The translations under genes and the position numbers were made by a program. Below are positions 13,810-17,030 of a DNA stretch of 17,030 nt, in pieces. This DNA is from Pseudomonas sp. GTDB lineage: Bacteria; Pseudomonadota; Gammaproteobacteria; Pseudomonadales; Pseudomonadaceae. The first letter of the stretch is position 1, and every line of letters begins with the position of its first letter. The notes under the pieces are model-generated. The model was given only the letters and a program-made list of their open reading frames with translations, was not told the DNA's origin and did no database searches. The DNA lies in contig JAQZAY010000052.1 in NCBI GenBank assembly GCA_029239415.1, forward strand, positions 1-17,030, in the 5' to 3' direction.

Positions 13810-15348
13810 ATGATGCCAATTGCTACCGGTGTACACGATCAGGTGCCGTCGACGCTGCAAGCGTGGGTCAAGCTGCTCGATGGCGTGCGCCTGCCTGTGC
13901 CCAAGGCCAGCCACGACCGTGTGCAGGCCGCCCTCAACGACAGCCGCCGGTCCATGCGCGATATCGCCGAGCTGATGCAGGGCAGCCCCGCGCTGGTGCT
14001 CAGCGTCATGCGCGAGGCCAACCATCCGGCCAATGCCAGCCAGGCAGCGCCTGCCGAAAGCCTGGAAATCGCGCTCAACCGCCTGGGCCTGGCGCGCACC
14101 AGCGGCCTGCTGGCTCGCCTGCCGGCCATGCCGGTGGAGCAAATCCCACCGGTGCTGCGCCAGTTCCAGCTGATCAGCCAGCACGCCAGCCAGCAGGCCA
14201 GTGGCCTGTTCGCCAGTCGCCTGGCGCGCCTGTGGCAGGAAATCCACTGGGGCAGCCTGCTGTTTCTCGCGCCGCTGTGGCCGCTGGCGGTCACCCACCC
14301 CAGGCTGCTGGACACCTGGGAGCTGCGGGTCATCCACAAGAGCGAGGACGCCAGCGCGGTGGAGCTGGAGCTGTTTGGCGTGCGCATCATGCGCTTGTGT
14401 CAGGCCATGGCCGAGCACTGGCGGCTCCCGGACTGGGTCACCCAGGGGTATCGCCTGCTGCAGGAGGAGCGCGAACAGCTGGCCAAGGTGCTGAATATCG
14501 CCCGCGAGCAGGATGCCTTGCACCAGCAGCAGCGCCTCGATGACGAGCCAGGCCTGCGCCGCTGGTTCAACCAGCCGGCCAACACCGTGCTGCTGGCCAA
14601 CGGCCTTGCCCTGGCCGCCCAGGTAGGCTGGGTCAACCCGCACCTGCTGCGCTGGCAGCTGCTCACCAGCCTGTACCTGCAGACCTCGCTCGACGATGTG
14701 CAGCAGCAGGTTCACCAGCAGGCCGCGGCCAGTGCGCGCCGGCATGCCGACATGGCCTTGTTCCATCCCGCCGAGGCGCTGATCTGGCCGTGGAGCCAGC
14801 GCCGCCCGCATCCGGGCATGCTCGCCCCTGCCCCGCCCTCGTCCCAGGACCTGGACACCTGGCGCACACTGTGCGGCGAGCTGCTGGCGCAGCCAAGCCC
14901 GTTCAGCAATGCCATCCATCTCAGCACCCAGGCCCGTGAGGCCCTCCTCGCCTGCGGCATGCAGCGCCTGATGCTGCTGATGCTCGACCGCGCCACCAAC
15001 AGCCTGCGCATGCAGCAGGTCGCCGGCCTGCCCAAGGACGCCTTGCGCCTGAACCTGCCGATCGACCAGAACAAGCTGCTGCAACGGCTGATGAGCCAGC
15101 CCGCGCAGTTGCGCCTGACCCCCGACAACCATGCCCAGTTCTCGGCACTGATGCCCGAGCCGCTGCGCGAGTGGCTCGATAGCCAGCACCTGCTGTTGCG
15201 CTCGCTGGCGGTCAAGGGCCAGGTACTGATGCTGGTACTCGCCGACCAGGGCGGCAAGCCGCTGTCCGACGTCAGCCTGCAGGCCTTCGGCAAGACGGTG
15301 CAATGCATCGAGCGCGCGCTCGCCACTTTCGGCAATCGCAACGCCTGA
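13810..15348 (+). CDS. HDOD-domain signalling protein with GAF-like C-terminus
   Basis: With the ATG at 13810 the protein has 512 residues. An N-terminal HDOD domain (about 25-215) is shown by LPVPKASHDRVQAALND, RDIAELMQGSPALVLSVMREANH and LEIALNRLGLARTSGLLA. HDOD domains are related to HD phosphohydrolases but lack their metal-binding histidines, and act in signalling and gene regulation. The middle (about 215-375) is helical and Gln/Leu-rich. The C-terminal part (about 385-505: LLACGMQRLMLLMLDRA, LRLNLPIDQNKLLQRLMSQ, LAVKGQVLMLVLADQGG) resembles a degenerate GAF domain. A GTG at 13729 would add 27 residues, but that stretch overlaps the sigma-28 promoter of motA, and AGAG lies 8 bases before the ATG at 13810; ATG at 13813 is also possible. 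It is divergent from motAB and followed 45 bases later by rhdA. The exact signal is unknown. Confidence 0.87.
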   Translation: MMPIATGVHDQVPSTLQAWVKLLDGVRLPVPKASHDRVQAALNDSRRSMRDIAELMQGSPALVLSVMREANHPANASQAAPAESLEIALNRLGLARTSGLLARLPAMPVEQIPPVLRQFQLISQHASQQASGLFASRLARLWQEIHWGSLLFLAPLWPLAVTHPRLLDTWELRVIHKSEDASAVELELFGVRIMRLCQAMAEHWRLPDWVTQGYRLLQEEREQLAKVLNIAREQDALHQQQRLDDEPGLRRWFNQPANTVLLANGLALAAQVGWVNPHLLRWQLLTSLYLQTSLDDVQQQVHQQAAASARRHADMALFHPAEALIWPWSQRRPHPGMLAPAPPSSQDLDTWRTLCGELLAQPSPFSNAIHLSTQAREALLACGMQRLMLLMLDRATNSLRMQQVAGLPKDALRLNLPIDQNKLLQRLMSQPAQLRLTPDNHAQFSALMPEPLREWLDSQHLLLRSLAVKGQVLMLVLADQGGKPLSDVSLQAFGKTVQCIERALATFGNRNA

Positions 15349-15357
15349 CCCATGCGC

Positions 15358-15363
15358 TACAAT
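15358..15363 (+). promoter_or_regulatory. Candidate -10 box of rhdA
   Basis: TACAAT lies 10 bases after the HDOD gene stop codon and 30 bases before the rhdA ATG. No good -35 appears at 16-18 bases upstream (ATCGCA at 17). A start site near 15370 would give a leader of about 24 bases that keeps the GGAG ribosome-binding site. It suggests rhdA-psd can be expressed apart from the HDOD gene. Confidence 0.35.
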
Positions 15364-15393
15364 CGCGCCTTCGTTCCACCCTGGAGACTGTGG

Positions 15394-16203
15394 ATGTCTG
15401 ACTTTTCTGGTTTGCCCCTGGTGATCGAGCCGGCCGACCTCCTGCCGCGCCTGGATTCACCACAGCTGATCGTGGTCGACCTGACCTGCGCCAACCGCTA
15501 TGGCAGCGGCCATGTGCCGGGTGCCCGCTTCGTCGACCCCAAGCGCACCCAGCTGGGCCAGCCACCTGCGCCAGGACTGATGCCAGGCCGCGCCGACCTC
15601 GAGAAGCTGTTCGGCGAGCTCGGCCATCGCAGCGACGCAGTCTACGTGGTCTACGACGACGAGGGCGGTGGCTGGGCCGGGCGCTTCATCTGGTTGCTCG
15701 ACGTCATCGGCCATCGGCAGTACCACTATCTCAATGGCGGTATCCAGGCGTGGCCGGCCGACCAGCTGTCCACCGAGCTGCCTGCCCAGGCGGCTGGGCA
15801 GGTGAGCCTGCAGCTGCACGACGAGCCCACCGCCACCCGCGAATACCTGCAAAGCCGCCTGGGCGCGGCCGACCTGGCGATCTGGGACGCGCGCAGCCCG
15901 GGCGAGTACCGGGGCGAGAAAGTCCTGGCCGCCAAGGGCGGGCACATTCCCGGGGCGGTCAACTTCGAGTGGACCGCCGGCATGGACCTGAACGACAACC
16001 TGCGCATCCGCCAGGACATGCCAGAGATTCTCGCCCAGCTGGGCATCACCAAGGACAAGGAAGTGGTCACCCACTGCCAGACCCACCACCGTTCCGGCTT
16101 CACCTACCTGGTGGCCAAGGCCCTCGGCTACCCACGGGTGAAGGCTTACGCCGGCTCCTGGGGCGAATGGGGCAACCACCCGGACACGCCTGTAGAGGTT
16201 TAA
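15394..16203 (+). CDS. rhdA: Thiosulfate:cyanide sulfurtransferase (rhodanese) RhdA
   Basis: RhdA moves sulfane sulfur from thiosulfate to cyanide or other thiophiles. The 269-residue protein has two rhodanese domains. The N-terminal domain (about 8-125) is inactive: its loop reads [12 protein letters not shown] (86-97) with Asp where Cys would be. The C-terminal domain (about 140-262) holds the catalytic C228 in the loop CQTHHRSG, the form known from Azotobacter and Pseudomonas RhdA. The C-terminal signature [12 protein letters not shown] type (here [16 protein letters not shown]) is present. A frame extension of 14 codons upstream is rejected because the ATG at 15394 has GGAG 7 bases before it and gives the family start [13 protein letters not shown]. 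psd starts 13 bases after the stop codon. The rhdA-psd pairing is, from recall, also found in P. aeruginosa. Confidence 0.96.
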   Translation: MSDFSGLPLVIEPADLLPRLDSPQLIVVDLTCANRYGSGHVPGARFVDPKRTQLGQPPAPGLMPGRADLEKLFGELGHRSDAVYVVYDDEGGGWAGRFIWLLDVIGHRQYHYLNGGIQAWPADQLSTELPAQAAGQVSLQLHDEPTATREYLQSRLGAADLAIWDARSPGEYRGEKVLAAKGGHIPGAVNFEWTAGMDLNDNLRIRQDMPEILAQLGITKDKEVVTHCQTHHRSGFTYLVAKALGYPRVKAYAGSWGEWGNHPDTPVEV

Positions 16204-16216
16204 GGAAAACTACTCA

Positions 16217-17030
16217 ATGAAATCGCGTCTTTTCATCATCAGCCAATACTTGCTGCCGCATCACCTGCTGTCCCGACTGGCCGGCTGCATCGCCGAATGC
16301 CGCGTGCACTGGTTCAAGAACGCCTTTACCGCCTGGTTCGCCAAGCGCTACCAGGTCGACATGTCCCAGGCGGTGGTCGAGGACCTGACCGCCTACGAGC
16401 ACTTCAATGCCTTCTTCACCCGTGCCCTGAAACCCGGCGCACGCCCCCTGGACGAAACCCCCGGCGCCATCCTCTGCCCCGCCGACGGCGCGGTCAGCCA
16501 GCTTGGCGCGATCGAGCACGGTCGCATCTTCCAGGCCAAGGGCCACAGTTTCAGCGCCCTTGAACTGCTGGGCGGCGATCCGGCCAATGCCGCGCCCTTC
16601 ATGGGCGGCGAATTCGCCACCATCTACCTGTCGCCCAAGGACTACCACCGCGTGCACATGCCGCTGGCCGGCACCCTGCGCGAGATGATCTACGTGCCGG
16701 GCCGGCTGTTCTCGGTCAACCAGACCACCGCCGAAAACGTGCCGGAGCTGTTCGCGCGCAACGAGCGGGTGGTCTGCCTGTTCGACACCGAGCGCGGCCC
16801 GATGGCCGTGGTGCTGGTCGGCGCGATGATCGTGGCCTCGGTCGAGACCGTGTGGGCGGGCCTGGTGACGCCGCCCAAGCGTGAGCTCAAGACGTTCCGC
16901 TATGACGAGGCCAGCCGCGCGCCGATCCACCTGGAAAAAGGTGCCGAGCTGGGCCGCTTCAAGCTGGGCTCGACCGCCGTGGTGCTGTTCGGGCCGGAGC
17001 AGGTCAAGTGGGCAGAGAACCTGGGTGCAG
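16217..17030 (+). CDS. psd: Phosphatidylserine decarboxylase Psd, 3' end cut by window
   Basis: Psd is a membrane-associated pyruvoyl enzyme that makes phosphatidylethanolamine from phosphatidylserine. 271 codons are present and no stop codon is reached; the usual length of about 287-289 residues means only about 16-18 are missing. Visible are D90 in [12 protein letters not shown]147 in [10 protein letters not shown], and the self-cleavage site LGST (250-253) in [10 protein letters not shown]. There S252 becomes the pyruvoyl group and splits the beta and alpha chains. D90, H147 and this Ser match the catalytic triad of E. coli Psd. The ATG at 16217 begins [25 protein letters not shown] lies about 10 bases upstream. 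It lies 13 bases after rhdA and is probably on the same transcript. Confidence 0.96.
   Translation, partial: MKSRLFIISQYLLPHHLLSRLAGCIAECRVHWFKNAFTAWFAKRYQVDMSQAVVEDLTAYEHFNAFFTRALKPGARPLDETPGAILCPADGAVSQLGAIEHGRIFQAKGHSFSALELLGGDPANAAPFMGGEFATIYLSPKDYHRVHMPLAGTLREMIYVPGRLFSVNQTTAENVPELFARNERVVCLFDTERGPMAVVLVGAMIVASVETVWAGLVTPPKRELKTFRYDEASRAPIHLEKGAELGRFKLGSTAVVLFGPEQVKWAENLGA

Noticed and set aside
13747..15303. Minus-strand open frame of 518 codons opposite the HDOD gene
   Set aside because: It is an antisense shadow with Gln/Leu/Ala bias; the plus-strand frame has the HDOD family pattern.

Overview
The window looks like chromosomal DNA of a Pseudomonas species, probably of the P. putida group. 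The basis is high GC content, strongly GC-biased codon use, and a gene order that matches the Pseudomonas core neighbourhood around hfq, orn, motAB and psd. Protein sequences such as the 86-residue Hfq, RhdA with its CQTHHR active loop, and the 180-residue Orn also read as Pseudomonas. The species assignment is from recall, not from a search.

Region 1 (1-7632, all minus strand) is a compact operon, in transcription order nnrD, tsaE, amiB, mutL, miaA, hfq, hflX and hflK (cut by the window edge). Several junctions overlap or nearly touch: nnrD/tsaE overlap by 13 bases, tsaE/amiB abut, amiB/mutL share ATGA, and mutL/miaA are 2 bases apart. It joins metabolite repair, tRNA modification (t6A and i6A), cell-wall hydrolysis, mismatch repair, the RNA chaperone Hfq and the HflX/HflK factors. 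hflX starts with TTG directly after a Shine-Dalgarno sequence that abuts the hfq stop codon. MutL carries the metal-binding endonuclease motif absent from MutH-dependent MutL proteins.

Region 2 (7683-11138) has queG (plus) diverging from nnrD, then a TRIC/UPF0126-type membrane protein and the oligoribonuclease gene orn (both minus), then rsgA (plus) diverging from orn.

Region 3 (11139-11824) is the accessory part. Between rsgA and motB, which from recall are adjacent in P. aeruginosa, lie a hairpin-bearing, AT-rich leader and a stand-alone 160-residue TIR-domain protein. Its WxxxE active-site position reads WxxxQ. A hairpin overlapping the motB stop codon separates it from the convergent motAB genes.

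Region 4 (11825-17030) has motB and motA (minus) behind a clear sigma-28 (FliA) promoter. Diverging from them are a HDOD-domain protein with a GAF-like C-terminus, the thiosulfate sulfurtransferase rhdA, and psd, which is cut about 16-18 residues before its usual end. No tRNA, rRNA, insertion sequence, CRISPR array or prophage was seen. Almost all of the window is conserved core genome; the TIR gene and its leader are the only parts I would call accessory.
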